From the NCBI GenBank assembly GCA_964584775.1, contig CAZPBC010000066.1, positions 1-7,620 on the forward strand: 7,620 bases of DNA. Direction: 5' to 3'. Positions 1 through 7,522 of the stretch are shown here, in pieces. The DNA comes from CAZPBC01 sp964584775. Lineage in GTDB: Bacteria > Chlamydiota > Chlamydiia > Chlamydiales > SLFE01. The notes under the pieces were generated by a model. The model did no database searches. It was not told the origin of the DNA and worked only from the letters and a program-made list of their open reading frames with translations. The position numbers were made by a program, and so were the translations under genes. Positions within the stretch are counted from its first letter, which is position 1, and each line of letters starts with the position of its first letter.

Positions 1-113
1 AGTGACTTGTTTCAGAAGAGATCATGATAGATTTTTCCCTCACATTGATTTCTATAGTTTAAGAAAAAACTTAATACATAACAATCGAAAATGGAATAGT
101 CTTTTTTGAACTG

Positions 114-177
114 CCCCAAAAATACGACCTGTAACGATTTAGAGGTTCGTATAAAATTGACCTTTCCCCCAAAAATA
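114..177. repeat. 11-bp direct repeat CCCCAAAAATA, two copies
   Basis: The sequence CCCCAAAAATA occurs at 114-124 and again at 167-177, 53 bases apart start to start. On the minus strand both copies read TATTTTTGGGG. Two exact copies this close together in a short non-coding stretch could be the multiple terminal repeats of an insertion element or paired protein-binding sites. They could also be chance in a low-complexity A/C-rich region. Confidence 0.4.
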
Positions 178-190
178 GTGCATTCCTTAT
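130..190. mobile_element. Possible solo end of an IS21-like element
   Basis: Starting at the TG of 130-131 the sequence runs TGTAACGATTTAGAGG, and then has ATAAAATTGACC at 151-162. From memory, IS21-family elements begin with TG and carry spaced subterminal repeats that often contain an AATTGACC-like core. The resemblance is to that general pattern, not to a named element. No istA or istB coding sequence is in the window, so at most a short end fragment remains. The 11-bp repeat straddles this segment. The neighbouring DUF151 gene lacks its 5' part, which fits loss by element-mediated rearrangement. This remains a weak call. Confidence 0.2.
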
Positions 191-297
191 CCATGAAATC
201 TAAAGTCCAACACTGTTTCATCCCCCTAATAAGCCCCTCTGTCTTCCTGGCTCCCGTCACCCTCTTTCTCCCGCTTCTTCAAACTCACCCAAGTTTA

Positions 298-432
298 TTG
301 ATCGGCGATATCCGACACATCATCGAGATCGACTGCCGACCCAGCGATTCGATCATCCTCGCTCTGATGCATAATGCTCCGATTTTCTGTACAAAAGAAG
401 TGTTGGAAAAAACGGTTCCTTTAGAAGAGTAG
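298..432 (+). pseudogene. 5'-truncated DUF151 / bifunctional nuclease-domain remnant
   Basis: The last ~45 codons before the TAG at 430-432 contain EIDCRPSDSI, then LALMHNAPIF, then KEVLE. This is the C-terminal signature of the DUF151 family (typically DARPSDAIALALR.GAPI....EVLE), whose members include plant and bacterial bifunctional nucleases. A full DUF151 domain is roughly 120-130 residues, and the N-terminal two thirds are missing. I translated all three forward frames of about 180-300 and found none that resembles that missing part, so this is a truncation rather than a simple frameshift. The frame stays open back to a TTG at 106 and has an in-frame ATG at 193. The residues before about 298 look unrelated, and a short fusion ORF from 193 cannot be formally excluded. 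The remnant lies in the same frame as the giant gene, separated from it by its own stop codon and 42 bases. Confidence 0.6.
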
Positions 433-442
433 TCTTTATTCA

Positions 443-472
443 TAAAGAAACAGAGTGTATCCTGTTTCTTTA
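443..472. promoter_or_regulatory. Perfect 11-bp inverted repeat just before the giant gene's ATG
   Basis: TAAAGAAACAG (443-453) and CTGTTTCTTTA (462-472) are exact reverse complements around an 8-base loop (454-461). The repeat starts 10 bases after the DUF151 remnant's stop and ends 2 bases before the ATG at 475. As RNA it gives a stem with A-rich 5' and U-rich 3' arms, like a weak bidirectional intrinsic terminator, although no extra U-tract follows. As DNA it would suit an operator for a dimeric regulator. In a transcript starting upstream it would occupy the place where a ribosome binding site should be. The sequence alone does not decide between these roles. Confidence 0.65.
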
Positions 473-474
473 CT

Positions 475-537
475 ATGAGCGTTCAAAATAATCCTTTAGT
501 TTCTTCTCCCCATTCCCCAATAGTCCGTTCGGGAACC
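475..537 (+). other. Ser/Pro/Asn-rich, acid-free N-terminal segment of the giant protein
   Basis: Residues 1-21 contain five Ser, three Pro and two Asn, and no Asp or Glu; the first acidic residue is Asp22. There is no hydrophobic core, so this is not a Sec signal peptide. Type III secretion signals are typically unstructured, Ser/Thr/Pro/Asn-enriched and poor in acidic residues at the extreme N-terminus. The segment is compatible with such a signal, but this composition is also common in disordered tails of cytosolic proteins. Confidence 0.3.
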
Positions 538-3500
538 GACACCTTTTTACGAATCCGCGAGCTCCTTCGAAAAATTGGAGTTGTGGATGAAAGAGGATTT
601 CCCATTCCGGAGCTTCATGAAGTCGCTCTTCCTCCCCTTCAGGATAGTGAAGTCGAGCGTCTTCATGCGATGTTAGATACTCCAATAAGAGGGTATGATA
701 AAACGGGTGTCACCCACGTCAACACCTCAGTTCGCGCCATCCTCGGAGACTTGATGCTACACTTCCCAGAAGCTCCGATTTCGGTACAGGGGAGCTATCC
801 TTTTACAACTCTCGGAACCCCCTATCTACTTAGAGCTCTTGGATACGCCATCAACCATCTTATCCAAAAGCAAGCCATAGCGACACCTAGCAGAGAGATC
901 CTCGTCGAATTGCGTGGTGAAATTGAGGGAATGACACTTCGTCCTGCGAACGATACCGACCATAAAATCCGCCTACCCGTCACAGACTCCCCTTCAGACA
1001 ATCTCAGAGCCGTTGTCCAAGTCGCACAAAGGATCATTGAATTTCTCGTTCAACACCCACATACACAATGGAGTCCTGACCACAGGACCTGGGAAAAAGC
1101 TTGTGGAAGCCTCAGAACAAAAAGGTTTGTCCCCGTCCCTTGCCCCCCTAACCTTCTACAAACTCGTCTAATGGAAACGTTTTTTCCGGATAAGTTTGCA
1201 CAAAGCCGCGATCCAGATGACCCAACACTCATGAGTTTGTATCGATTTGGAGACCATGATTTTGTGTCCGTTTCAACACTCAGCCGTCAAGCGAGCCCTT
1301 TCACTAGCGGAGACTGGACACTAGCTGAAGCCCCGTTTATCCGAAGACAGCATGAAGCAGAGGTGCGACCTATGGGCTCCGTCGCTGGTGGATGGGCCAC
1401 GCTTCTTGACTCTATCCAAGGATATTCGCGCCTCTCAGAGGGCGAGGCAACAGTAGAGCCATCCGATCTCCGGCGCGCACTTGTCGATAGAACCCATGGT
1501 TGGTCTCCCCCGACGAATACCCAAGAAAAGGCCCTTGTCACTGCCTTTCTTGGTAACCCAAAAATTGGAAACCATGCCAATGACGTCGTGAAGTACGTCG
1601 CGAATGAGTTACGTCTCGCCAGCACCCATCTCAACACCCTTAAAGATGAATTCACTTACCTCCTGATCAACGCCCTATTGATTCTAAAACCGCACTACGA
1701 TGAAGAGGTCTTACTTGGCGCCATTTTAAACCGAAAAGAAGATTGGGAAAAACATCCCCTAGGATGGCTCTTTCAACAGCTCATCGACAGGAAATTGAAC
1801 CTCGATCAGCTTCACCAATTTTTGGTCCTTGTCTCAGGCCTCTCAATTCTCAGCCCCTATCACCAGCTCCATTTTGAGAGTGAAAACTACCTATTCGAGT
1901 GGCCCAGAAGCCTTTACACTTCCATCCCACCCTACCATGGAATGATAGACTGTGCACCACTCGTCCCGCTTCTTCCTTTCCTCTCCCCTCCTTACGGAGA
2001 ACCGAAACATCTTCCAACAGGAAACCCACCCTCGGCTCTACTTGAGCAGTGGCTTGTCATGTCTGAACAGCTGGCTCAAAGGGAAGCCACTCGTTTCCAA
2101 GGTATACAACTCTATCTTGGAGTTGCTTCAATTCAGCCAGATACCCATGCACCGAGTGAAGTCCTGCTTGCGCTTCCCTATCTGAAAGCGGATCCTCTTC
2201 TTCAAAAGGTTTTTGTTCACATACCTTGGTATGAGTCCGTTCAAAGAAAAGGACTCAGCCCTGATATGAAGGGTCTTTATACGCTCATCAGAGCGAAAGA
2301 TGAACGGTATCACAGAGACATTCAATCTCGATTCAATTCAGCTAGGCAACCGCAAAAAATGCACATCCTCAGTGTCGCTCAAAAAGAAAACCCCCATCTG
2401 GCTCTTTTACTTGCAAGATCCATGATGCCTAAATCGAAAAACCGTCGCTACTACGAGCATGGAGTCAACGCGGCACTTCAACTTCAAGACTCCGAGGGCA
2501 TTCTGGCAGCGATTCAGTTCATCGAAAAGGCAGTCAAGGCGTCCATCGGACTGAACTTAAAACCTGAGACACTTCTTCGAAGAGCAGCAGCTGTTCTGCA
2601 TGGAGATCCCTTCTTTTCTTTTGTTCAATCCCTTGAAAAGGTCCTCAACGAACGTCTCTCCACAGCCCAACTTTGTGAAGCGGCGGCAACAGTGATGCAA
2701 CAGCCCCACCACCTCTCTGCCGCTTGCTTACCTCTTCTGTTAAGAGTGATTGAAGGTGCAGAGAGTTCAACCTCAATTTCCATCCTGCACGCAGCAGAAT
2801 CGACCATTCAAAGGTGGATCCAAGAGTCAGACGCTTTACTAGACCTGCTCATGGAGCTGACTCGACTTCCTCACTGTCCGATGCGCAGAAGGCTTCTTTC
2901 CGAAGGGGTCGAAAGACTTTTTAGAGCCAACAAAGAACCGGGGGCAGAGATCCTCCACGATCTTTTAACGCTTGTAGAAGCAGATCCCCCCTACCTAAAT
3001 GTGGAGACAAGACGCCGTGTTCTAACCCACTATGTGGAGCTGGCTTCAGTCACTAAAATTTCTTTTGAAGTGACCCTCTCGTTGCGCTTTCTACAACAAT
3101 TACTAAGACACCAAGAGGTCACAACCTCTTTTTCAAGCTATAATGGGATCTCTTCAAGATTCCCGCTTTCAGAGAGTGGAGAAGTGTTATCTTTTGAACA
3201 CGCTAGCCGTCTTCCACCTGGAATTTTTGGACTCACCGTTCGCCTTGCACTCTCTACCCCCCTTCCTAGAGATTTCATCGCACACCTCTTGAATCCTGAA
3301 GCTCTCTTAACAGAAAAAGTCCTTAGCGAGATGGTTGATTTTTTCTGCTCGAATCCGCCGGTGGAGGAGTGTGACCAGCTTCGTCAACGTTATCAATGGA
3401 TTCCTAAATCCCTTCCAAACGGCAGAGCGCCTCTGCGCAGTGCTCTAGTTGCCGCACAACCCTGTGATGAGCTCCTACACCTCTCTCAAATCCATCATAT

Positions 3501-6500
3501 GAAGAGAAGTGCAGCTGTCGCCGCTTACAAAAGAGCTCTTTCAAGCAATCCAGCAACGGCAGCAGCTCTCTACCTAGATATTCTGACATTCCATCCAGAC
3601 ATTCCACACAAAGATCAGTGGATTGGATTTCTAAAACTTGTGGAGGGCTCAGAGGATCGAGTGGAACCAAAGGTTCTTCTAGAAATCTACAACATCTTAA
3701 AAATCCGTCTTCCAAAGGAGCCCCTCAATGGAAAGTCAAAAGCACTCTTTTTGAAATTTTTAAAGACCTGTCGCGACAAGTGTTCTCCTGCAGACTTTAT
3801 CAATGCATGTGGCGGAGTTAACCTGCTCCCTTTTACCGAACTTGAATCGCTTGTCGACTATATGGTTCCCGAGCTCTGTTCCCTCTCTTTGCCCCCTGCT
3901 CTCGACATCCTTTTTAAGCTGCTGGATACAAGACTCATCACAGCTTGTCACCCACAACTTCTCATTCTGATCCCGTCTCTTCTTCTAGATAGAGAAAAGC
4001 CCTCAGAAGAGAGAGTCTGGAGAGTGGCGAAGGCACAGCGAGGCACTCTTCCAGGTGATGTTGAAGCCTCCTTAAAGAGGGCACGACTCAAGGGTGTAGA
4101 AGAAGTTAAAGATCTATTCCTCACTCTTGAAGAAACAGCCACACACTTCATCGAACAAGCAGAAAGAGCCACAGGCGACGGAAACTACACTGAAGCACTT
4201 GAATTCCTAAGAAAAGCGGCTAAATATTGCAAAGTCACACCCGACTCACCGCTAGCTGTAAGAGGGATGAACCTTCTTTTCTCTATTGCAGGGTGCGCAC
4301 CGGCACAACTGGAACCCCTTCTCCAATCACCACTACTCCGAAACCTTGTCGTTGAAGAACAGGACTACTTTGACCTTACGGGACGTGTGATGGTTGGAAC
4401 ACGGGGAACAGAGGTTACAGGAGTCTACATCACAAAGTTGTCGACCCTTCTTCCACCCAATTCGGAAGAACAGATCCACGCTTTAGTTGACATTCTTCTT
4501 AGCACGGAGAGTGGACCGTTACTTAAGATCGCTGCAGCACATTTTGCAGAAATTTCTGCCCTACTCACGCCCCATCAGTTCCTCCAATTCCTATTGAAGC
4601 TACTCAATAATAAACAGACCCCTCCATTATTAGAAGACCAGCTCAAATCGATTCTCAGTTGGATGCTAGAATTTTACAATGAAGAAGAGGAGTTGGTAGA
4701 AAACCTGTGGGATCACTTAAAAAGTGGAAGCCTTTACTCATCTAAAGAGAAACGAGATTTCCTATGGAACACTTTAATCCTCCAAGTCAGAAAGAAAAAT
4801 TCCTCCATCGTGGCGAGCAAACTCTCAACACTTTTGAAAGACAATCAAGTTTTATCGCTTGAAGAAGCAGAAAGAGCTCTTAAAAGCTTCGAAGAAGTTC
4901 AAGAAACTGACTCTCGCAGGCGTGTCGGAAGCGTGCTTCTTGGTAAACTCGCTGAATTAGAGAATGCTCCCGAATGGTTGGGAAGGTTCTTCTGTTTACT
5001 AAATCCTGCCACTGATTTTGTTTTAGCCTCTAAAGTCATACAACAGCCCTCCTTTAGTAAGTATTGCATCGACCCCTCGGTGATCGGAAGATGGCTGGAT
5101 GAATGGGGACAAGGGCTAGATAAAAGTGAACAACAAGGCCCCAAAGATCTTGAGGCCTGGTTGGCGCTATGGATCGAAGAAAATCGCCCCCTAGACCTAA
5201 GGAAATGCCATTTGGCTCTCGGCTGTTCATCTGCAACCATTAGAGAGGTAGGAGACAGGACATTAAGAGATCAGGTACTCAAAACACCAGACTCCTTTAG
5301 AGCAGCAGATCTTTTACCACACATCGATGCACTCTCTGCTGAAACACGAAGAGCCATATCTACAAAAATCCCCCATTTGAAAGAAGAAAAAAACCTGCTG
5401 AAAGAATTGCAACTCCTTCTCAAACTCCTGCAATCGGGGAACTACACCACCACCTTCCCAAGAGTGGCCATCAGTAGACTACGATCCAATGATTCTTTAT
5501 TTAATATGGAGGTGTTCCAGACCCTTGCCTTTACTGCACTCAACCATTTCCTGGAGCAGGATCCCGATTCCATCCCCCTTGAGATTTTCCACTTCCTCGA
5601 CTATCTTTTAAAAGATGAAGAGAGTTGTCGAAAGTTAGAGGGCCGTACAAAACCTCAAGAACAGCTCAACATCCTCTATAGAAAACTCCTCTCTCGCTCC
5701 TACTTTGGAATGGGAGCCTATCTATTTCCCCATGTCTCTCACCAACTCAAAAAACTCGCTTCTGCTCACAAACTTCCTCTATTGGATTTCGAAACTCTAC
5801 AGTTGCTGATCGTGATTTTCGATCGTTTCGTCGATCCAGGAGACACGACAGAGAGATTGGGAATCTTTGTTCAAATTCTTGAACTCATGCGGAACCGAAA
5901 AAAAACTCAAATCCTTACACAAGAAGCCCGAAGTGCTTACATCGATTTTCTCAAATCCCTCTCGGAGTTTGAAATTCTAAAGCGTCTCGCCAGCTTACCA
6001 CGCGCCATGGAGTATGCAAAAACAGCGGGCGGAAATGTGCTTGCAGACCAACTCGTTGAAGCTTGGATTCAGAGCTGTGACGCTTTCACTTCAGCAGTCC
6101 GAGGTAAAACCGCCTCCTCCTATCGCGAGTGTGAATCCTTATTTAAACACGCCTCAGAACCCTTAAAGGCTTCCGCTGAGTTCTTTCTTCGAATCATACA
6201 GTTTCATCAGAACCCAATAGGCGAGAAAGCCCGCCAACTGACGGTCGATTTCATCACCAGGTTCAAAGAAGGTAAGCCTTTGCATTTTGGATGTTGTCGA
6301 GCTGCTATTGGCTTTATCATGAACTTCGCTTTTCCTAGCAACTCAAGACTTGCCGTGATTGAGGTGATCCGCCTTTTTTGGCGCAAAGGTTACCCCCATC
6401 ATCAAGAAACTCCAGAACGCCTGATCGATATGATGGAAACGCTCTTTTCTGCTGATATAGGCGTTGAATTTTTTCACCATCGAGAGAATTTCGAAGTCTT

Positions 6501-7518
6501 TGAGCAAGTCGGTGAAGTGCTCATCGAACACTTTAATGAAAAGGAAGTGCTTACCGAAGAAGAGATTGAACTCGCTCGAAAGCTCTCAGAGATGATTGTC
6601 ACCTACCGAGCTCAAAAAACTCCCTGGAATGTTTTACTCATTCGACTCCTTTCCTCTATCACTTGTCATCGCTCGTTTGGACCCCACCTTGAAACACCTC
6701 TGTACCACCTGGAAATCAGTTCTCTTCAAGCTGCACCAAGTTCCCGCGAAGCCCATTCAACCGAAGACCACGAAGCATTCTATAGACTGATCGAGCGTCT
6801 TGTTCATTCAAGGCAACCTTCCGCTCTTGCCCATACCCTTTTCCTTTTGACGCAGTTCCCGAGCTACTTACGCTCATCCCACCCTTCTACTGCACTCTCC
6901 TTCTTAGGCAGAGTCAAGTCATGGATGAATGAGAAGTTCTGTGAAACTCAAACTCAAAAGTCTCTTCATCCGCAATTTGTGGAACAAGCCGTCGACATTC
7001 TCTCCGAATTGGGTGATTATGTGGAATCAGATAAAGCAACATTTCTACAGATGGCAATTTCAACTCTTGAAGGACTCATCACTTCAGATATGTCGACCCA
7101 TCGTGGCAACAGCTCAATCACCCACTCCAAGCTCTTTGAAATTTACCACGGCCTTCTAGAAGAACTAAGAGATGAAATAGGCCTCTGTTCAGAATTCTTC
7201 GAAAGAGTTGCCGCCTACACCGCACTTCTATCCAACCCTGAGTGTCTGGATTTCTTTTTTGCAGAGAGGACGGTCAACCCGAAGCTCTGTCAACTACTTG
7301 AGAAGCACTTTTCTCTCACACTCGTTCCCTGCAGTGAAGAGATGCTGGAGAGTCAAAAAGCCTCCTTTGAAGAGCAGCTCCGCCTTTTCCATCTCCGTTT
7401 GCCAAATGATGAAATAGAGACTTTTTTAAGATCGACGATCCAGCTCATGTCCGAAACAACTTTCGTAACAACCTCTCCGGTAATCCGTGCAATTAAAGCC
7501 ACTTTAAAGATAAAATAG
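475..7518 (+). CDS. Giant (2347-residue) uncharacterised alpha-solenoid-like protein
   Basis: I do not recognise this protein as a named family. The ATG at 475 is the only plausible start: the in-frame stop is at 430-432, there is no start codon between, and the next in-frame ATG is about 65 codons in. No Shine-Dalgarno precedes it, because an inverted repeat occupies that place. Residues 1-21 are Ser/Pro/Asn-rich with no Asp or Glu. Residues ~22-300 are mixed alpha/beta in character and hold a possible nucleotidyltransferase-like motif set. From ~330 to the C-terminus the sequence is amphipathic, leucine-rich helices with short loops, like an irregular HEAT/TPR solenoid; TPR-like pairs are near residues 1018-1035 and 1223-1260. 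A charged helical stretch spans ~1391-1505. I see no signal peptide, transmembrane segment, Walker A motif or clear long coiled coil. A 7-kb frame kept open implies selection. The downstream Nudix gene starts 4 bases after the stop, suggesting one transcript. The protein is probably cytoplasmic or delivered by a secretion system; a scaffold or effector role is inference only. Confidence 0.93.
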   Translation: MSVQNNPLVSSPHSPIVRSGTDTFLRIRELLRKIGVVDERGFPIPELHEVALPPLQDSEVERLHAMLDTPIRGYDKTGVTHVNTSVRAILGDLMLHFPEAPISVQGSYPFTTLGTPYLLRALGYAINHLIQKQAIATPSREILVELRGEIEGMTLRPANDTDHKIRLPVTDSPSDNLRAVVQVAQRIIEFLVQHPHTQWSPDHRTWEKACGSLRTKRFVPVPCPPNLLQTRLMETFFPDKFAQSRDPDDPTLMSLYRFGDHDFVSVSTLSRQASPFTSGDWTLAEAPFIRRQHEAEVRPMGSVAGGWATLLDSIQGYSRLSEGEATVEPSDLRRALVDRTHGWSPPTNTQEKALVTAFLGNPKIGNHANDVVKYVANELRLASTHLNTLKDEFTYLLINALLILKPHYDEEVLLGAILNRKEDWEKHPLGWLFQQLIDRKLNLDQLHQFLVLVSGLSILSPYHQLHFESENYLFEWPRSLYTSIPPYHGMIDCAPLVPLLPFLSPPYGEPKHLPTGNPPSALLEQWLVMSEQLAQREATRFQGIQLYLGVASIQPDTHAPSEVLLALPYLKADPLLQKVFVHIPWYESVQRKGLSPDMKGLYTLIRAKDERYHRDIQSRFNSARQPQKMHILSVAQKENPHLALLLARSMMPKSKNRRYYEHGVNAALQLQDSEGILAAIQFIEKAVKASIGLNLKPETLLRRAAAVLHGDPFFSFVQSLEKVLNERLSTAQLCEAAATVMQQPHHLSAACLPLLLRVIEGAESSTSISILHAAESTIQRWIQESDALLDLLMELTRLPHCPMRRRLLSEGVERLFRANKEPGAEILHDLLTLVEADPPYLNVETRRRVLTHYVELASVTKISFEVTLSLRFLQQLLRHQEVTTSFSSYNGISSRFPLSESGEVLSFEHASRLPPGIFGLTVRLALSTPLPRDFIAHLLNPEALLTEKVLSEMVDFFCSNPPVEECDQLRQRYQWIPKSLPNGRAPLRSALVAAQPCDELLHLSQIHHMKRSAAVAAYKRALSSNPATAAALYLDILTFHPDIPHKDQWIGFLKLVEGSEDRVEPKVLLEIYNILKIRLPKEPLNGKSKALFLKFLKTCRDKCSPADFINACGGVNLLPFTELESLVDYMVPELCSLSLPPALDILFKLLDTRLITACHPQLLILIPSLLLDREKPSEERVWRVAKAQRGTLPGDVEASLKRARLKGVEEVKDLFLTLEETATHFIEQAERATGDGNYTEALEFLRKAAKYCKVTPDSPLAVRGMNLLFSIAGCAPAQLEPLLQSPLLRNLVVEEQDYFDLTGRVMVGTRGTEVTGVYITKLSTLLPPNSEEQIHALVDILLSTESGPLLKIAAAHFAEISALLTPHQFLQFLLKLLNNKQTPPLLEDQLKSILSWMLEFYNEEEELVENLWDHLKSGSLYSSKEKRDFLWNTLILQVRKKNSSIVASKLSTLLKDNQVLSLEEAERALKSFEEVQETDSRRRVGSVLLGKLAELENAPEWLGRFFCLLNPATDFVLASKVIQQPSFSKYCIDPSVIGRWLDEWGQGLDKSEQQGPKDLEAWLALWIEENRPLDLRKCHLALGCSSATIREVGDRTLRDQVLKTPDSFRAADLLPHIDALSAETRRAISTKIPHLKEEKNLLKELQLLLKLLQSGNYTTTFPRVAISRLRSNDSLFNMEVFQTLAFTALNHFLEQDPDSIPLEIFHFLDYLLKDEESCRKLEGRTKPQEQLNILYRKLLSRSYFGMGAYLFPHVSHQLKKLASAHKLPLLDFETLQLLIVIFDRFVDPGDTTERLGIFVQILELMRNRKKTQILTQEARSAYIDFLKSLSEFEILKRLASLPRAMEYAKTAGGNVLADQLVEAWIQSCDAFTSAVRGKTASSYRECESLFKHASEPLKASAEFFLRIIQFHQNPIGEKARQLTVDFITRFKEGKPLHFGCCRAAIGFIMNFAFPSNSRLAVIEVIRLFWRKGYPHHQETPERLIDMMETLFSADIGVEFFHHRENFEVFEQVGEVLIEHFNEKEVLTEEEIELARKLSEMIVTYRAQKTPWNVLLIRLLSSITCHRSFGPHLETPLYHLEISSLQAAPSSREAHSTEDHEAFYRLIERLVHSRQPSALAHTLFLLTQFPSYLRSSHPSTALSFLGRVKSWMNEKFCETQTQKSLHPQFVEQAVDILSELGDYVESDKATFLQMAISTLEGLITSDMSTHRGNSSITHSKLFEIYHGLLEELRDEIGLCSEFFERVAAYTALLSNPECLDFFFAERTVNPKLCQLLEKHFSLTLVPCSEEMLESQKASFEEQLRLFHLRLPNDEIETFLRSTIQLMSETTFVTTSPVIRAIKATLKIK
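790..1287 (+). other. Possible divergent nucleotidyltransferase-like head (residues ~106-271)
   Basis: Residues 104-114 read VQGSYPFTTLG, resembling the Gly-Ser loop of the polymerase-beta nucleotidyltransferase fold. Residues 156-165 read RPANDTDHKI, resembling the following D-x-D strand, with Asp160 and Asp162 as candidate metal ligands. Residues 258-267 read FGDHDFVSVS, a possible third strand that could carry the third carboxylate (Asp260 or Asp262). The gap from Ser107 to Asp160 is longer than usual, so a helical insertion would be needed. Alternatively the loop equivalent is Arg147-Gly148-Glu149, about 12 residues before Asp160, closer to the spacing of the CCA-adding / poly(A) polymerase class, but then the usual GG is degenerate. 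This is pattern reading only. The segment could be an inactive homologue or unrelated. Confidence 0.25.
4141..4254 (+). other. TPR-like helical hairpin in the giant protein (residues ~1223-1260)
   Basis: Around residues 1234-1248 the sequence reads GDGNYTEALEFLRKA, followed about ten residues later by Pro-rich TPDSP. This matches the tetratricopeptide layout: small residue, Tyr, Ala-Leu, then Ala, then a Pro at the turn into the next helix. It is the clearest single repeat unit in the protein. A second, weaker unit is near residues 1018-1035, reading YKRALSSNPATAAALYL. TPRs usually mediate protein-protein contacts. The neighbouring helices do not keep a regular 34-residue period that I can see, so the protein is better called solenoid-like than a TPR array. 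Confidence 0.4.
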
Positions 7519-7522
7519 TGGC

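Larger units (their letters stand above)
1..297. other. Gene-free left flank, AT-rich then pyrimidine-rich
   Basis: I see no supportable gene here. Roughly the first 160 bases are AT-rich. From about 218 to 290 the + strand is strongly pyrimidine-rich, with runs such as CCCCCT, CCCCTCT and CTTTCTCCC, which does not look like the AT-rich part to its left. A minus-strand frame is open across 12-260, but its translation has no recognisable domain and no clear ribosome site. The + strand frame open from 106 has no family resemblance until about 298, where a DUF151-like tail begins. An 11-bp direct repeat and an insertion-element-like end are listed separately. The stretch is best read as degraded or rearranged intergenic DNA. 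Confidence 0.5.

Noticed and set aside
59..74. Short inverted repeat TTAAG-N6-CTTAA
   Set aside because: It has only 5 bp per arm in an AT-rich region, so it is expected by chance.
12..260. 82-codon minus-strand open frame across the left flank
   Set aside because: The translation shows no domain, and it crosses both copies of the direct repeat and two compositionally different segments. There is no convincing ribosome site.
106..297. N-terminal part of the frame leading into the DUF151 tail, from a TTG at 106 or ATG at 193
   Set aside because: It has no resemblance to the DUF151 N-terminal region or to a clear signal peptide. It looks like non-coding DNA that happens to be open in frame, so only the tail was called.
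395..445. Possible sigma-70-type promoter for the giant gene (TTGGAA at 403, TTTATT at 435)
   Set aside because: The spacing between the two is far from 17 bases, and no better pair was seen. A promoter must exist somewhere upstream, but I cannot place it.
1287..1655. 122-codon minus-strand frame inside the giant gene, and similar ones at 3404-3715 and 4899-5240
   Set aside because: They are antisense shadows of a well-supported long coding frame. Their translations are Ser/Arg/Leu-rich, as expected from reading a C-rich coding strand backwards, with no recognisable domain.
1960..2000. Hydrophobic Leu/Pro stretch considered as a membrane segment
   Set aside because: It is too short and proline-interrupted for a transmembrane helix. 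No other segment of about 20 uninterrupted hydrophobic residues was seen in the protein.
3772..3815. Cysteines near residues 1100-1115 considered as a zinc-binding cluster
   Set aside because: They are irregularly spaced with no second Cys/His pair nearby, so a zinc site is not supported.
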